From: Moorena bouillonii PNG | GTDB taxonomy: Bacteria; Cyanobacteriota; Cyanobacteriia; Cyanobacteriales; Coleofasciculaceae | Length of the DNA: 64,000 bases | NCBI RefSeq assembly: GCF_001942495.1 | Contig: NZ_MKZS01000001.1 | Span: 6,183,957 to 6,247,956 of the forward strand | Direction of reading: 5' to 3' | Part shown: piece after piece, positions 1-9,973 of the stretch | Layout: every line of letters begins with the position of its first letter | Numbering within the stretch: the stretch's first letter is position 1 | The notes under the pieces: model-generated | Seen by the model: only the letters and a program-made list of their open reading frames with translations | The model's database searches: none | Told to the model about the DNA's origin: nothing | Program-made: the position numbers and the translations under genes

Positions 1-3000
1 GAATTGCTATATCTGTTTTCAAGAGCACTTTGGCAAGCAGACTCTAATTCTTCTATCTCAGGATGTGTAGCTAAGTAATCATCAAGCCAGTTGCAACCTA
101 GCTGCATCAAATTATCAAGATCTAGCTCCAAATTCCACAACTTTACCGTGTTATCAGACCCAGCGGAAGCGAGAAATTTACCATCAGGGCTGAAACTCAC
201 ACTGTTAACCCAATGACGGTGACCAATTAAGGTTTGCAGTTCTTTTCCTGTGGTGGCATCCCATAGCTTTATCCTACTGTCAAGACTAGCAGAAGCTAAG
301 AGCTTGCCATCAGAGCTAAATTTGATACTGGTAAGCTGGTTGTTGTGACCACGTAGAGTTTGCAGCATAGTGCCATCCTCTACACGCCACAGTTTGACCG
401 TATGATCTGTACTAGCAGAGGCGATCATCTTACTATCAGGACTGAAATTGATACTCTTGACATATTTGCGATGACCAGCAAGAGTTTCCTCTAAGGTGCC
501 ATTCTCTAAATTCCATAGCTTTACTGTGCGATCATGACCCGTAGAAGCAAGAAGTTTGCCGTTGGGACTGAAACTCACAGTTGTTTCCACACCACTTCTA
601 ATTTGATTGGGATGAGCGGCAATAGTTTGCACCAGTATGCCTTGCTTAAGATTCCATAGCTTTACTAAGCCGTCCTTACTCGCAGAAGCAAGCATCTTGT
701 CATCAGGACTAAAATCCACACTGGTTACCATGTGGTTATGACCGACAAAAACATGCACAAGTTGACTATTCTCTAGATTCCATACCCTGACTCTACGGTC
801 GTCACTACCAGAGGCCATAAATTTGCCATCATGACTGAAACTCACACTGTTGACAGACTCAGCATGATCTCCCAGAGTCTGTAATAGATTGCCATCTTTG
901 ACACCCCATAGTTTCACGGTGCGGTCTGCACTGCCAGAAGCTATAGTGCTACCATCAGGACTAAAAGCAACACTCCGGACCTGATCATGATGACCAAAAA
1001 GGGTTTGTGGTTCAATCCCTTGTATTTCCCAAAGCCTCACGCTTTGGTCAGTACTAGCAGAGGCGAGCATTTTGCCATCGGGACTGAAACTGACATCCCG
1101 AACTTGACGGCGATGACCCCTGAAAGTTTCCGGCTCAAGTTCCTTGGTCTCTAAATTCCACAGTTTGATCGTGCCATCTTCACTAGCAGAAGCCAAGAGC
1201 TGAGCCTGAGCATAGGTGGGAGTAAAACTAACGCTCCGCACAGGAGTTCGATGACCCTCAAAGGTATGCACTAGACTACCATCCTCAATACTCCACAACT
1301 TCACTGTGTGGTCAAAACTACCAGAAGCGAGGAGTTTGCCATCTGGACTAAAGCTGACACTACTGAGCTTATTGCGATGACCTTTAAAGGTATGAATAAG
1401 GGTACCATCCTCAACATTCCAGAGTTTGAGTGTGTCGTCAAAGCTAGCAGAAGCAAGCAGCTTACCATTGGGACTGAACTGGACACTTAAAACTGGTTCA
1501 GTACCGTGATTGAGGATTCTAATCCGGGTGCCATTTTCCACCTTCAGCAGTGCTACCGTGCCATTAAAAGCTGCCGCCGCCAGGATTTTGCTATCTGGGC
1601 TAAAACTAATGCTAGCAATCTTAGGATTATGAGCAATAAACGTTTTGAGCAGGGTACCCTTCAAAGCATCCCACAGTTTTATCGTTCCATCCCAACCAGC
1701 AGAGGCAAGGAGTTTGCCGTCTGGACTAAAGGTGATGCTCAAAACATTATCACTATGCCCTTCGAGGGTTTTTAGTAACTTGCCCTTGAGATCCCACAGC
1801 TTGACGGTCTGATCTGCACTAGCAGAGGCAATCCTTTGACCATCAGGACTGAAGCTCACACTTATCACCGCAGCTTGATGTCCCTCAAGGCGATTGCGTT
1901 CTGTAGTAAGGTAAATTGCCTGACGGAGGGTATCAATTACCTGCTTACCTGTCTCTGGTTCCACTGGCTGCCACTTTTCCATGCCTCGTAGTTTTTGTCC
2001 TGCTTGCAGGGCTTTCGACAGAGACTCAAAGGGACTGGAGTCCAACGCTTTTTGGGAGTTGACACTAAGCAGTGATAGCTTTAATTCTGCAAGCTCTCGT
2101 TTAGCTTGTCTAACTTGCAATCCGACGACGGTGGCAACTAACAACAAAATTGCCAGAATGCCAGAACCAATACCAACGATCATCTTGGCTGTTTGTTTCG
2201 CTTTGGTTAATTCGGCTTTAGCTTGCTGTTGCGCTTTGGTTAAAGTTTGATTGGCCTTGGCTAAGAGCCGACTTTCTCCTTGTTGAATAACTAGATTAAT
2301 TTCAACTTTTCGCTTCTCAAAATCCTGACTCGCCCCTAAAAAACGATAATCAATGGGACTTAAACTTTTATCACTCGCCCATTGCAAGGCATCTTGCAAT
2401 GCTTGACCGTGCAATAGACGGGATTCATCTTGATAATCGGAAGCAACCCAAGCCGTGAAATTTTCAGAGTAAGGACGCAGCTTTTCTAATTGCTTCTCTA
2501 CCCATTCTTGATTGAAAACTTGCTGGTAAATTCGGTTATAAACCCTTAATTTACCCTGCTGTTGTACCACTAATCCTGCTAAACGCAACTCTGTTTGTTC
2601 CACAGAAGAGTCAGCAATGATTTCTCCTTCCAGTAGAATCTGTTGATAGATACCGAGGAGCCTACTTACACCTTGAGGATTACGGAAGATGCGATCGCGG
2701 ATTGTCCGCAAGTGTTCGGGTTCGTCTTGTGCTTCCCAATTCTCGATGATCTGCTTGCGTACTATCTCCTCAAGGGATTGGGAACTCACAATTCTATCTT
2801 TGTCTGCTTCTCGAACTACAAGCTGACATAGTTTTTGGGTCAGAAATGGCTGTCCTCCCGTCCAAGCGAGGATGTCTGCTAAAATCCCTTGCGGCTTGTC
2901 TACTTTTCCTGCTAAACCTTTAGCTAAAGGTTGGGATTCCTGTAGTTTAAATCCTTGTAGTTCTATGGCCTGACCAATATTAAAAGTAGTTTGGGTTTTA

Positions 3001-3593
3001 TCTTTAATCAAATCGCTTGGGGTTGCCACTCCCAAAAGGGCAAAAGTCAGACGACGATAGGCAGGATTATCTACTCGCCGATTGTAAAAGAAGCGGATTA
3101 AGGCAAAAAAGTCATCTAACGAAAAATTTAGACTTAAAACGCGGTCGATTTCATCAACAAAAACGACAATAGTTTCTTGTGTTGCTGTTAAAAAAATATC
3201 CTCGATAAAGGAATGCAAGCGCTGTATGGGCGAAAGTAAATCTCTGCGTTCCCGCCACCAATAACGCCAATTAAAGTTTTCTTTGAGCGGGTGGCTACTA
3301 ACAAGAGAATAGATAATTCCAGCATACCATTTTTCAGGAGTAATACCCTCTTTGCCAATCCCGGTCAAATCAACAAAAGCACAAACGATACCGTCTGCTT
3401 GTAGCTTTTGCATCACCCGCACGCGCAGGCTAGATTTACCCATTTGTCGGGAATTGAGAACATAGCAAAGTTGTCCGGCTTTTAAGTTGTGATAAAGTTC
3501 CCAGTCGGCTTGTCGCGTCACATAACTCGGTGCATCAGCCGGAAGACTACCACCAATATGATATTCGTAATCAGAGTTTGAATTGTCAGTCAT
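1..3593 (-). CDS. AAA-like ATPase / transmembrane / WD40-repeat protein (C-terminus beyond window)
   Basis: The frame is open from ATG at 3593 to the left window edge, about 1,197 codons, so the stop is not seen. Residues 1 to about 450 form an AAA_35-like NTPase: a degenerate Walker A (SRQMGKSSL, near residues 48-56) and a Walker B-like VVFVDEID. A basic, alanine/glutamine-rich coiled segment leads into one predicted membrane helix near residues 468-490 ([20 protein letters not shown]). From about residue 565 come fourteen WD40 repeats, each with a recognisable FSPDG...ASAS core and a KLW end, probably forming two propellers. The visible C-terminus ([13 protein letters not shown]) matches the usual tail of such cyanobacterial proteins, so little is missing. 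The family is known for NTP-driven signalling or conflict-type roles; no substrate can be named. It is divergent from the gene at 3848. Confidence 0.9.
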   Translation of the reverse strand, partial: MTDNSNSDYEYHIGGSLPADAPSYVTRQADWELYHNLKAGQLCYVLNSRQMGKSSLRVRVMQKLQADGIVCAFVDLTGIGKEGITPEKWYAGIIYSLVSSHPLKENFNWRYWWRERRDLLSPIQRLHSFIEDIFLTATQETIVVFVDEIDRVLSLNFSLDDFFALIRFFYNRRVDNPAYRRLTFALLGVATPSDLIKDKTQTTFNIGQAIELQGFKLQESQPLAKGLAGKVDKPQGILADILAWTGGQPFLTQKLCQLVVREADKDRIVSSQSLEEIVRKQIIENWEAQDEPEHLRTIRDRIFRNPQGVSRLLGIYQQILLEGEIIADSSVEQTELRLAGLVVQQQGKLRVYNRIYQQVFNQEWVEKQLEKLRPYSENFTAWVASDYQDESRLLHGQALQDALQWASDKSLSPIDYRFLGASQDFEKRKVEINLVIQQGESRLLAKANQTLTKAQQQAKAELTKAKQTAKMIVGIGSGILAILLLVATVVGLQVRQAKRELAELKLSLLSVNSQKALDSSPFESLSKALQAGQKLRGMEKWQPVEPETGKQVIDTLRQAIYLTTERNRLEGHQAAVISVSFSPDGQRIASASADQTVKLWDLKGKLLKTLEGHSDNVLSITFSPDGKLLASAGWDGTIKLWDALKGTLLKTFIAHNPKIASISFSPDSKILAAAAFNGTVALLKVENGTRIRILNHGTEPVLSVQFSPNGKLLASASFDDTLKLWNVEDGTLIHTFKGHRNKLSSVSFSPDGKLLASGSFDHTVKLWSIEDGSLVHTFEGHRTPVRSVSFTPTYAQAQLLASASEDGTIKLWNLETKELEPETFRGHRRQVRDVSFSPDGKMLASASTDQSVRLWEIQGIEPQTLFGHHDQVRSVAFSPDGSTIASGSADRTVKLWGVKDGNLLQTLGDHAESVNSVSFSHDGKFMASGSDDRRVRVWNLENSQLVHVFVGHNHMVTSVDFSPDDKMLASASKDGLVKLWNLKQGILVQTIAAHPNQIRSGVETTVSFSPNGKLLASTGHDRTVKLWNLENGTLEETLAGHRKYVKSINFSPDSKMIASASTDHTVKLWRVEDGTMLQTLRGHNNQLTSIKFSSDGKLLASASLDSRIKLWDATTGKELQTLIGHRHWVNSVSFSPDGKFLASAGSDNTVKLWNLELDLDNLMQLGCNWLDDYLATHPEIEELESACQSALENRYSN

Positions 3594-3847
3594 GGCAGCA
3601 CAGCACATCTACTGCGGGATATAGCTATGATGGCATAAATTTGCCAGCCCAGATCAATCTACCTGACTTTTTCCTATTTTAATTTTATTTGACCTGATTT
3701 AATCCTATTTTTATCGCTCAACTATCCTTGGAATTACCTGATTTTATTCCCATGGTTGTTTTTTATATATATCAAGATAATGATTGATATCAAGCTTATT
3801 TCAGGTTTGGGCTTGAGCAATGTACTAATTAATCACAGGTAAAAATC

Positions 3848-4198
3848 ATGGCTAGAATTTCAGACTATAGCATTATACGAGACAGCAAGTTCACTTTGCA
3901 AGTTGGCGCAGATATCGATCAAGATTTTTCATTTTCTCTTCCCGGTGATGCCCATTTAGGTTCGAGATCTATTCTTGCCTTCATGGTTTATCCCACTAGC
4001 GAGCGAGTTAGCTTCAATATTTCTGTCAATAATTCTAATCAGGTCAGTTTTACTTTAGGGAATTCTGGCTTAAACACCATCCACGAAGTGATTAGTGCCA
4101 ATTTACTCAAACATGGCAACAATCGGATCAAATTTGTGGTTACCCAGGGTCGTATGACCTTTGCTGATGTGGTTCTGTGGTGGCAGCGTGATGTGTAG
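3848..4198 (+). CDS. Conserved hypothetical protein, probable beta-sandwich
   Basis: A 116-residue soluble protein with no signal peptide or membrane segment. It is rich in alternating hydrophobic/polar stretches (FSFSLP, VSFNISVNNSNQVSFTL) and ends in VVLWWQRDV, which suggests an all-beta fold, perhaps a small lectin-like or carbohydrate-binding sandwich. I do not recognise a named family. The ATG at 3848 follows the weakly purine-rich stretch CAGGTAAAAATC. It is divergent from the WD40/AAA gene (254 bp apart) and followed by another unknown gene on the same strand. Confidence 0.6.
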   Translation: MARISDYSIIRDSKFTLQVGADIDQDFSFSLPGDAHLGSRSILAFMVYPTSERVSFNISVNNSNQVSFTLGNSGLNTIHEVISANLLKHGNNRIKFVVTQGRMTFADVVLWWQRDV

Positions 4199-4382
4199 CA
4201 GGTAGTGTAGACATTGCCTACACTGAGTCACCAAAAACTCATTACTACATTTATCGCAGTACGCACTAAGGTTAGGACAACTCTTATTTCTAAAACCTTG
4301 TTAGAGTCAACTTCTGCCTTCTGCCCTCAGCATAGCTGCCTTGCGCGTAGCGCTATACAACCTAAATCAAGAATAAATCCAA

Positions 4383-5123
4383 ATGGTTTATCAATCCACT
4401 GAATGTATGAAAGAACAGTCATCTCCTGAAATATCCTGGATGCAGGAAACAGTGCAGATGCTCTGTAAGGAATGGAAAAGAAACATTTTTCGCTCTCGTC
4501 GTCCTCAAAGAGTTCTAGCAAACTTTACCAATCGAGGTAACAGCAATCTTGAGGTAAAAATTACCACGAAAAAGCAAACTGAACCTCTTACCCGGAAAAT
4601 CAACGCTGGAGCGCCTTTTGTTGAAGAATTAGATCAGGTAACAAGCATTGAATTAATCCCTTCTCGTATAGATAATCAACCAGAAACTGCTGTTTTAATT
4701 CTTGATTCTATTCTTTTTTACGCAGAAGAACAAACTCAACCTTTTCCAACCCTTGTCGGGTTTTTACCAACCGCTTGCGTAGAAAATGAAGTATCTCGCC
4801 AACCGGATAGCTCTACTGATTGCCTTTGGGTACCCGACTTAATTTGGCAATCAGGAATTCGTCGCAATATTAGCCTAGAAATAGAAGCTACTGGCAACCA
4901 CGATCTCAGGGTCGAACTTGAAGGCCCAGTGGGGATATTTCAAGTCTTTAATGTATCGGCTGCACCAGCTCTTCCTCAATTCCGAAAGTTAACAGGAGAC
5001 TTTGAAGGCATTGTTTCTGTGCGCGTGCAATGTGAGAAATCACCTGTTAATTCTTGTTCGGCTTGTACATACAAATACAAGATTTGCTACCCCAGACAGT
5101 TTGGTTTTGTTTCTCCTAACTAA
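4383..5123 (+). CDS. Hypothetical protein, 246 aa
   Basis: I do not recognise this protein. It has no signal peptide or membrane helix. The first 50 residues are charged and basic (CKEWKRNIFRSRRPQR); the rest looks like two beta-rich halves, one around residues 45-115 and one around 155-240. The second half has several cysteines near the end (VQCEKSPVNSCSACTYKYKIC), which could bind metal or form disulfides. The start is uncertain: ATG at 4383, or ATG at 4407 giving MKEQSS; neither has a clear ribosome-binding site. It lies 184 bp after the small beta protein and could be cotranscribed with it. Confidence 0.55.
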   Translation: MVYQSTECMKEQSSPEISWMQETVQMLCKEWKRNIFRSRRPQRVLANFTNRGNSNLEVKITTKKQTEPLTRKINAGAPFVEELDQVTSIELIPSRIDNQPETAVLILDSILFYAEEQTQPFPTLVGFLPTACVENEVSRQPDSSTDCLWVPDLIWQSGIRRNISLEIEATGNHDLRVELEGPVGIFQVFNVSAAPALPQFRKLTGDFEGIVSVRVQCEKSPVNSCSACTYKYKICYPRQFGFVSPN

Positions 5124-5274
5124 GGATTGTTGTAGGAACTTAATGACTGGATTTTCGTCAACTCGAATCTAGAGTGCATCTACCATTAGCCGCAACTAGC
5201 ACGCAGAAGAGAGCAAATTGGCTAGTTGGACATTCACTCAACATTACATCTATGCATTCAGGTGAACAAAGATT

Positions 5275-6198
5275 ATGAAACGAAATGCGATCGCATTCTT
5301 CCTAACACTCGGATTCACTTTACCACTATTGAGTTTAAATGCTACTGCATCGAGTCCAGTTTTCCCCGAATCTACTCCTCAATTGCAGCCTCTTTCCTCA
5401 GAAGCTAATCAACTAGAAACCACTACCAATACACAGATTGCTCTGACGGAAACCTCAGACACTACGCCTACCCAGTTTTGGTGGTTGCAAGGTGTGTCTG
5501 TTAACCAAATCAAAGCCAAGCTTAAGGAAGGTTATCGAATTATTGACCTGGAAGTAGAATCTACCTCTCCCTATCGCTTTAGCGCCGCAATGGTGAAAAA
5601 CCAAGGTGCATATGCCAAGAAATGGTGGTGGTACTACGGTATAACGTCTGAGACCCTCAAAGAAAAACTCTCGCAAAATCGGGCTCGGATTATCGACTTG
5701 CAAGTTTATCGGGTCAATGGTAAAAAACGCTATGCAGTCGTTCTCGTTTCCAATACAGCTTCTGAAGCTAAGGCTTGGTGGTACTATACTGACCTTTCCT
5801 TTAATGACATCATGGCAAAAGCCAAGGATAATCAAGCACGCATTGTTGACCTCGATACCTATGTTGTCGGTGGTAAGCGCCTGTTTAGTGCTGTAATGAT
5901 TAAAAATACAGGTGCAGACCGCAAGGCGTGGTGGGTTTATTCCAACAAATCACCCAGCTTTATTAGCTCGAAACTCAAAGAAAACAAAGCCAGATTAATC
6001 GATATCGAAAGGCGCGGCAACAATACTTTTACTGTCGTCATGGAACGCTCTCAAGGTCAACGCTGGTGGTGGTACTACGGTAAAACCGCAGCGCAAGTTA
6101 ATCAACTGTGGCAACAAAATGGGGCGAGAATTTTTGATGTTGAGCCTTACACCGTCAATGGCAACAAACGCTTTGCAGTGCTGATGCTAGACAACTAA
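5275..6198 (+). CDS. Secreted tandem-repeat protein (BTRD1 / polyglycine hydrolase-like repeats)
   Basis: A 307-residue exported protein. Residues 1-26 form a signal peptide ending ATASS. From about residue 65 there are five repeats of about 48 residues with the pattern WWWYYG...ARIIDLxxYxVNGxKRYAVVLVxN. This resembles bacterial tandem repeat domain 1 (PF17660), the structural repeat of polyglycine hydrolases and related beta-lactamase-fold proteins. No catalytic domain follows, so only the repeat part is present here. It is probably an extracellular or periplasmic binding or structural protein; a partner enzyme is not seen nearby. The start at 5275 is set by the signal peptide. Confidence 0.7.
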   Translation: MKRNAIAFFLTLGFTLPLLSLNATASSPVFPESTPQLQPLSSEANQLETTTNTQIALTETSDTTPTQFWWLQGVSVNQIKAKLKEGYRIIDLEVESTSPYRFSAAMVKNQGAYAKKWWWYYGITSETLKEKLSQNRARIIDLQVYRVNGKKRYAVVLVSNTASEAKAWWYYTDLSFNDIMAKAKDNQARIVDLDTYVVGGKRLFSAVMIKNTGADRKAWWVYSNKSPSFISSKLKENKARLIDIERRGNNTFTVVMERSQGQRWWWYYGKTAAQVNQLWQQNGARIFDVEPYTVNGNKRFAVLMLDN

Positions 6199-7040
6199 AG
6201 GGCGCTCACAGGTCGGATGCCGAGACTACTGGCAACTATAGCGCTAGCCGCAAGGCAAGAGGCAAGAGGCAAGAGGCAAAAGTTAACTACATGCATCGCA
6301 GGTGCGCTTTCCGTTGGCGAATTTAATTCGCCACGGGTCGCACTTTTTCAGCTTTTATCAATGTCCTAAGCTTAATCCGTACTGCTATAACCGGAAGGGT
6401 GGGACATAAGGTCTTTATCTCAAGGGAGTGAACGGTAACATTCTGGCATCGTCACAACGTGATTGTACTCATTATCCATCCACAGGATAAGTGACTGTGA
6501 AAAGGATGCATCTACCTCCACCACAGTAATAATCACAAGGAATTCAGACATGAAATCTCAAAATCCTCAATTTGAGCTAGGAACGAATGTAACGAATTTG
6601 GGATACTGACGAATATGACATTACCCTTAATAAAAATTTCCCCCATCTCCCTATCTCCCTATCTCCCTATCTCCCTATCTCCCCACCCTACCCACCCTCC
6701 CCACACTTCCCACGCTCCCCCTTCTTTTTTACAAATATGAGATACACCCGGTTAACTCTCTAACTGTGATGTCTCCCAGATTACCCTGTTGTGGCTCCTT
6801 GATTCACCCTTAACTTGCCAAGTCGTGTAATATAGAAAATAGAATCCAGACTGGTATCTGTGTCAGGGGAAACGCGAGAATCAATAAGGCGGCATTCTTA
6901 TCAACAATATTGATATAAATATGCAATAGTGCTGAGAATCAAGGCTTAATATGGTCATAATTCTTGCCCTATATCGCATTTTGGCTCAATTTGTCTTGCG
7001 CTTACCCTGGTATCTGTGTCTTCATCCGAAACGACTCAGA
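6199..7040. repeat. Repeat-rich intergenic region
   Basis: No convincing gene is seen in about 840 bp. It holds a short GGCAAGA tandem run at 6254-6279, a palindromic element at 6302-6343 (listed separately), an array of CTCCCTAT units at about 6646-6690, and AT-rich sequence with candidate promoter material for the ATPase gene at 7041. The open frame upstream of 7041 (from 6951) looks like chance extension. Confidence 0.6.
6302..6343. repeat. Palindromic element, intergenic copy
   Basis: Outer arms GTGCG/CGCAC enclose an inner near-perfect palindrome (TGGCGAATT, one base, AATTCGCCA). The reverse complement matches the element inside the phosphodiesterase gene at 26353-26396: both read GTGCGACCC at one end and GGAAAGCGCAC at the other, with a different inner stem. 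This marks a dispersed element family. Confidence 0.7.
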
Positions 7041-8390
7041 ATGAGTAACTTAGAATCAGGACTGACTTGGCAGCAGGCAAAAGAAATAGCAGAACAACTG
7101 CTTTTCCAAAAGACCCAAAAGCACCTTAATGATATAGAAATACTTGTACTTGAAGGTTCTTGGGCAGGACTAACCTATGAAGAAATTGGCAAACGAGCTG
7201 GCTATAGTACAGAGTACCTTAACAAAGATATTGGCAATCAGTTATGGAAAAAGCTGTCTGAAGCTTTAGGGGAAAAGTTAACTAAAAAGAATTTTAAAGT
7301 CGCTTTAGAGAGAGCTAAAACACAACTACAAACTAGTATCAACTTGCCCTCATATCTCCGTGTTTCAGCAACAGAATTCCCTTTTCCTGAAGGTGCAGTG
7401 GCACCGTCTTCTCCCTTTTACATTGAACGAGATGGGATTGAATCTCTTGGCTATAAAACAGTAGTTAAACCGGCGGCGTTAATTCGGATTAAAGCCCCAA
7501 AGTTAATGGGTAAGACCTCTTTGATCATGAAGCTGTTAGACCATGCTGCTTCGGAAAATGCTCAAACAGTGTATCTGAGTTTGAATAGCGTCAATAAGTC
7601 GATTTTGACTAATTTGGAGCTGTTTCTACGCTCGCTTTGCCTACAGGTTAGTCGGGAGTTAAAGTTAGCTAATCAGCTAGATAATTATTGGGATACGGAA
7701 ATTTTCGGTAGCAACGATAACTGTACACTGTACTTTGAAGAGTATTTATTGCCCCAAATTAATTGTCCTTTGGTATTAGGATTAGATGATATAGATCGTC
7801 TATTTTCCTATAGGGAGGTCATTGAAGATTTTTTGGGTATGCTACGCAGCTGGCATGAAAAAGGAAAAATTGCTGATATCTGGAGACAACTGCGATTAGT
7901 CGTCGCCCATTCAACGGAAGTTTATATCCCCTTAGATATCAATCAATCTCCTTTCAATGCGGGAGTACCATTAGAACTAACAGAATTTGACCCAATTCAA
8001 GTAAAAAGTTTAGCTTGTTTCCATGGGCTTAATTGGAACAATAGTGAGGTTGAAAAGCTCATGAAAATGGTATGCGGACATCCTTATCTAGTACGTTTAG
8101 GAATATATGAAATTGCATGTGGAAAGATAACATTAGAGGAGTTGTTACAAGCAGCAGCCACAGAAGCAGGTATTTACAGCAACCATTTACGACGACATTT
8201 GCAAGCACTACGACAAGCACCAGAATTAGCTAAAGCATTGCAGCAAGTTGTCACTTCATGGGAGCCAGTCGAATTAGATTCACTCCAGATTTACAAGCTA
8301 CATAGTATGGGATTAGTAGAGCAGCAGGGTAATCGAGTCGTACCTCGATGCCATTTGTATCGTGAGTATTTTAGTCGAGTTTTGGTTTGA
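7041..8390 (+). CDS. AAA-like (AAA_35) ATPase with N-terminal HTH
   Basis: A 449-residue soluble protein from ATG at 7041. Residues 1-95 (LTWQQAKEIAEQLL ... YEEIGKRAGYS) resemble the helix-turn-helix seen at the front of cyanobacterial vMAP and AAA-like proteins. An AAA_35-type NTPase follows, with degenerate P-loop APKLMGKTSL and Walker B-like LVLGLDDID. The C-terminal 100 residues look helical and winged-helix-like. Such proteins are associated with NTP-dependent signalling or conflict systems; the effector is not encoded next to it. The frame extends upstream to 6951, but those 30 residues are hydrophobic and unlike the family start. No strong ribosome-binding site precedes 7041. Confidence 0.8.
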   Translation: MSNLESGLTWQQAKEIAEQLLFQKTQKHLNDIEILVLEGSWAGLTYEEIGKRAGYSTEYLNKDIGNQLWKKLSEALGEKLTKKNFKVALERAKTQLQTSINLPSYLRVSATEFPFPEGAVAPSSPFYIERDGIESLGYKTVVKPAALIRIKAPKLMGKTSLIMKLLDHAASENAQTVYLSLNSVNKSILTNLELFLRSLCLQVSRELKLANQLDNYWDTEIFGSNDNCTLYFEEYLLPQINCPLVLGLDDIDRLFSYREVIEDFLGMLRSWHEKGKIADIWRQLRLVVAHSTEVYIPLDINQSPFNAGVPLELTEFDPIQVKSLACFHGLNWNNSEVEKLMKMVCGHPYLVRLGIYEIACGKITLEELLQAAATEAGIYSNHLRRHLQALRQAPELAKALQQVVTSWEPVELDSLQIYKLHSMGLVEQQGNRVVPRCHLYREYFSRVLV

Positions 8391-8394
8391 AACC

Positions 8395-8529
8395 ATGAAC
8401 CTAGACATTATCGAGTATCCTAGTTTTTCACTTAGGCAAGTTGCTGTAGAGTGGTTAGCCCAACATTTTCCCTATTCCCTACGGGAGCAGGTCTTGCAAT
8501 GCTTAAACATTAGTACTATTTTCCAGTAG
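8395..8529 (+). CDS. Possible small ORF, 44 aa
   Basis: An ORF begins four bases after the ATPase stop (MNLDIIEYPSFSLRQVAVEW, ending STIFQ). Its tight spacing and amphipathic composition allow a small cotranslated protein, or the remnant of a once longer gene. There is no family match I can name and no clear ribosome-binding site. Confidence 0.3.
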   Translation: MNLDIIEYPSFSLRQVAVEWLAQHFPYSLREQVLQCLNISTIFQ

Positions 8530-8593
8530 AGCAAGCAATTACCCATGAGGGGGCTATAGATAATGTACAAATATTCATCCAGGACTAGCTCCC

Positions 8594-8805
8594 CTTCAGA
8601 CCTATTACCTATTACCTATTACCCATTACCTATTACCTTAGTACAAATGTTCGGCAAAAGTGACATGCTCCCATTCCCTACTCCCTACTCCCGTCTTGAT
8701 GCAGTCGCTCATGGGGGAAACCACGGCAGTTGCTCATGGGGGGAACCCCCAAGACCGCACTGCCTCCCCAAGACCGCGCTGCATCGCTACTCCCTACTCC
8801 CTACT
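8594..8805. repeat. Tandem and palindromic repeats downstream of the ATPase gene
   Basis: Contains TTACCTA heptads (8603-8638) and ACTCCCT heptads, and at 8694-8788 a compound version of the TGATGCAG...CTGCATC palindromic element (ATGCAGTCGC, CATGGGGG, CCCCCAAGACCGC, GCTGCATCGC). Other copies are at 14720-14765, 26034-26079, 49853-49905 and 52538-52585. The final CTACTTTC supplies the stop codon of the minus-strand permease. Confidence 0.7.
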
Positions 8806-9691
8806 TTCTCCGAGTTTGCGGATCCAAAGCATCCCTCAATCCATCCCCAATATAATTAATACTAAGCACTGTTAAAAAAATCGCTAATCCCGGAAAAAGT
8901 GCCATATGAGGGGCTATTTCAATATAATTTTGGGCATCAAATAGCATCCGTCCCCAGGTAGGAACATCAGGGGGAAAGCCTAAGCCTAAAAAACTCAAGG
9001 TAGACTCAGTAATAATCGCATTTCCCACCGCCAAGGTAGCCGCAACAATTACCGGACTAAACACATTAGGAAGAATATGAGCCAAAATCAATCGACTAGG
9101 TTTAGCACCAATAGAGCGAGCTGCGGTCACAAAATCCATCTCCCGCACTGTCAAGAAACTAGCTCGTACTAATCGCGCCACCGACATCCAATTCAAGCAA
9201 CCAATTACTAGCACTATTAAAATAAAAATACCCAACTCTGGCCCAGCCACCTGCCGCATGACATCGCGGAATAAATAAATCACTAACAGTAACAACGGTA
9301 GCTGAGGTAATGCTAAAAATAAATCCGTCAGACGCATCAGGAAGGTATCAATTACTCCTCCATAGAAACCGGATACCGCTCCAATTAACGTTCCCAAAGA
9401 AATCGCCACTACCATAGCCGCAATCCCCACCGTTAAAGAGATGCGTCCCCCCCACAATACCCGAGCCAGTTGATCCTGACCTAAATCATTAGTACCAAAA
9501 GGATGTGCCCAACTCGGTGGCGCACTGGATAGACTAAAGTCAATTTTGTCAATAGGTGTTTTATCAATGAATGGCCCTAAAACAATGGTAATCACCATAA
9601 TTAGAAGTACAATAGACCCGATTACAGCCATTCGGTCTTGGCGAAACCGACGCCATCCATCTCCACCAAAAAACTTCCACAGAACATTCAT
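8801..9691 (-). CDS. Peptide ABC transporter permease, DppC/OppC type
   Basis: A 296-residue inner-membrane permease. A first helix at about residues 22-43 is followed by the FGTNDLGQDQLARVLWGG segment typical of DppC/OppC, then five further helices. The cytoplasmic EAA loop that docks the ATPase is RSIGAKPSRLILAHILPN. It should pair with the DppB-type permease upstream (9974-10933) and the solute-binding lipoprotein (11415-13136), all on the minus strand. The substrate is probably di- or oligopeptides, though nickel or other solutes are possible in this family. The stop TAG overlaps the first unit of a TAGGGAG repeat array, so the terminal residues QTRRK run straight into repeat DNA. Confidence 0.92.
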   Translation of the reverse strand: MNVLWKFFGGDGWRRFRQDRMAVIGSIVLLIMVITIVLGPFIDKTPIDKIDFSLSSAPPSWAHPFGTNDLGQDQLARVLWGGRISLTVGIAAMVVAISLGTLIGAVSGFYGGVIDTFLMRLTDLFLALPQLPLLLLVIYLFRDVMRQVAGPELGIFILIVLVIGCLNWMSVARLVRASFLTVREMDFVTAARSIGAKPSRLILAHILPNVFSPVIVAATLAVGNAIITESTLSFLGLGFPPDVPTWGRMLFDAQNYIEIAPHMALFPGLAIFLTVLSINYIGDGLRDALDPQTRRK

Positions 9692-9752
9692 TTCGATACA
9701 TCAGTTTTCAATTGGATAAGGTAAAAATTATTGGGTTTTAGGGAGCAGGCAA

Positions 9753-9856
9753 GGGTGCATCTCATTTTTGCCGTTTGGGTGGTGCGTTACGGGACGGATT
9801 GTCCTAACACTTGCTACCGAGAAAATAAGGGATCGCCCGTCCCTAACGCACCCTAC
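9753..9856 (+). repeat. MITE-like element, copy A
   Basis: About 104 bp beginning GGGTGCATCTCATT, containing GGTGGTGCGTTACGGG and ending CCCGTCCCTAACGCACCCTAC. A second copy in the opposite orientation lies at 32676-32786. The inner arms (GGTGCGTTACGG, CCCTAACGCACC) are imperfect inverted repeats. It carries no coding capacity. Heptad arrays (TTCCCTG, CTCCCTA) follow at about 9905-9975. Confidence 0.7.
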
Positions 9857-9973
9857 GAACTTGGGTTTTATAAAAACACTATAATGAATTGTGATAATTT
9901 TTGTTCCCTACTCCCTACTCCCTACTCCCTATTCCCTATTCCCTGTTCCCTGTTCCCTATTCCCTGTTCCCTA

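Noticed and set aside
6951..7040. N-terminal extension of the AAA-like protein
   Set aside because: The 30 extra residues are hydrophobic and unlike the family start; ATG at 7041 gives the usual N-terminus.
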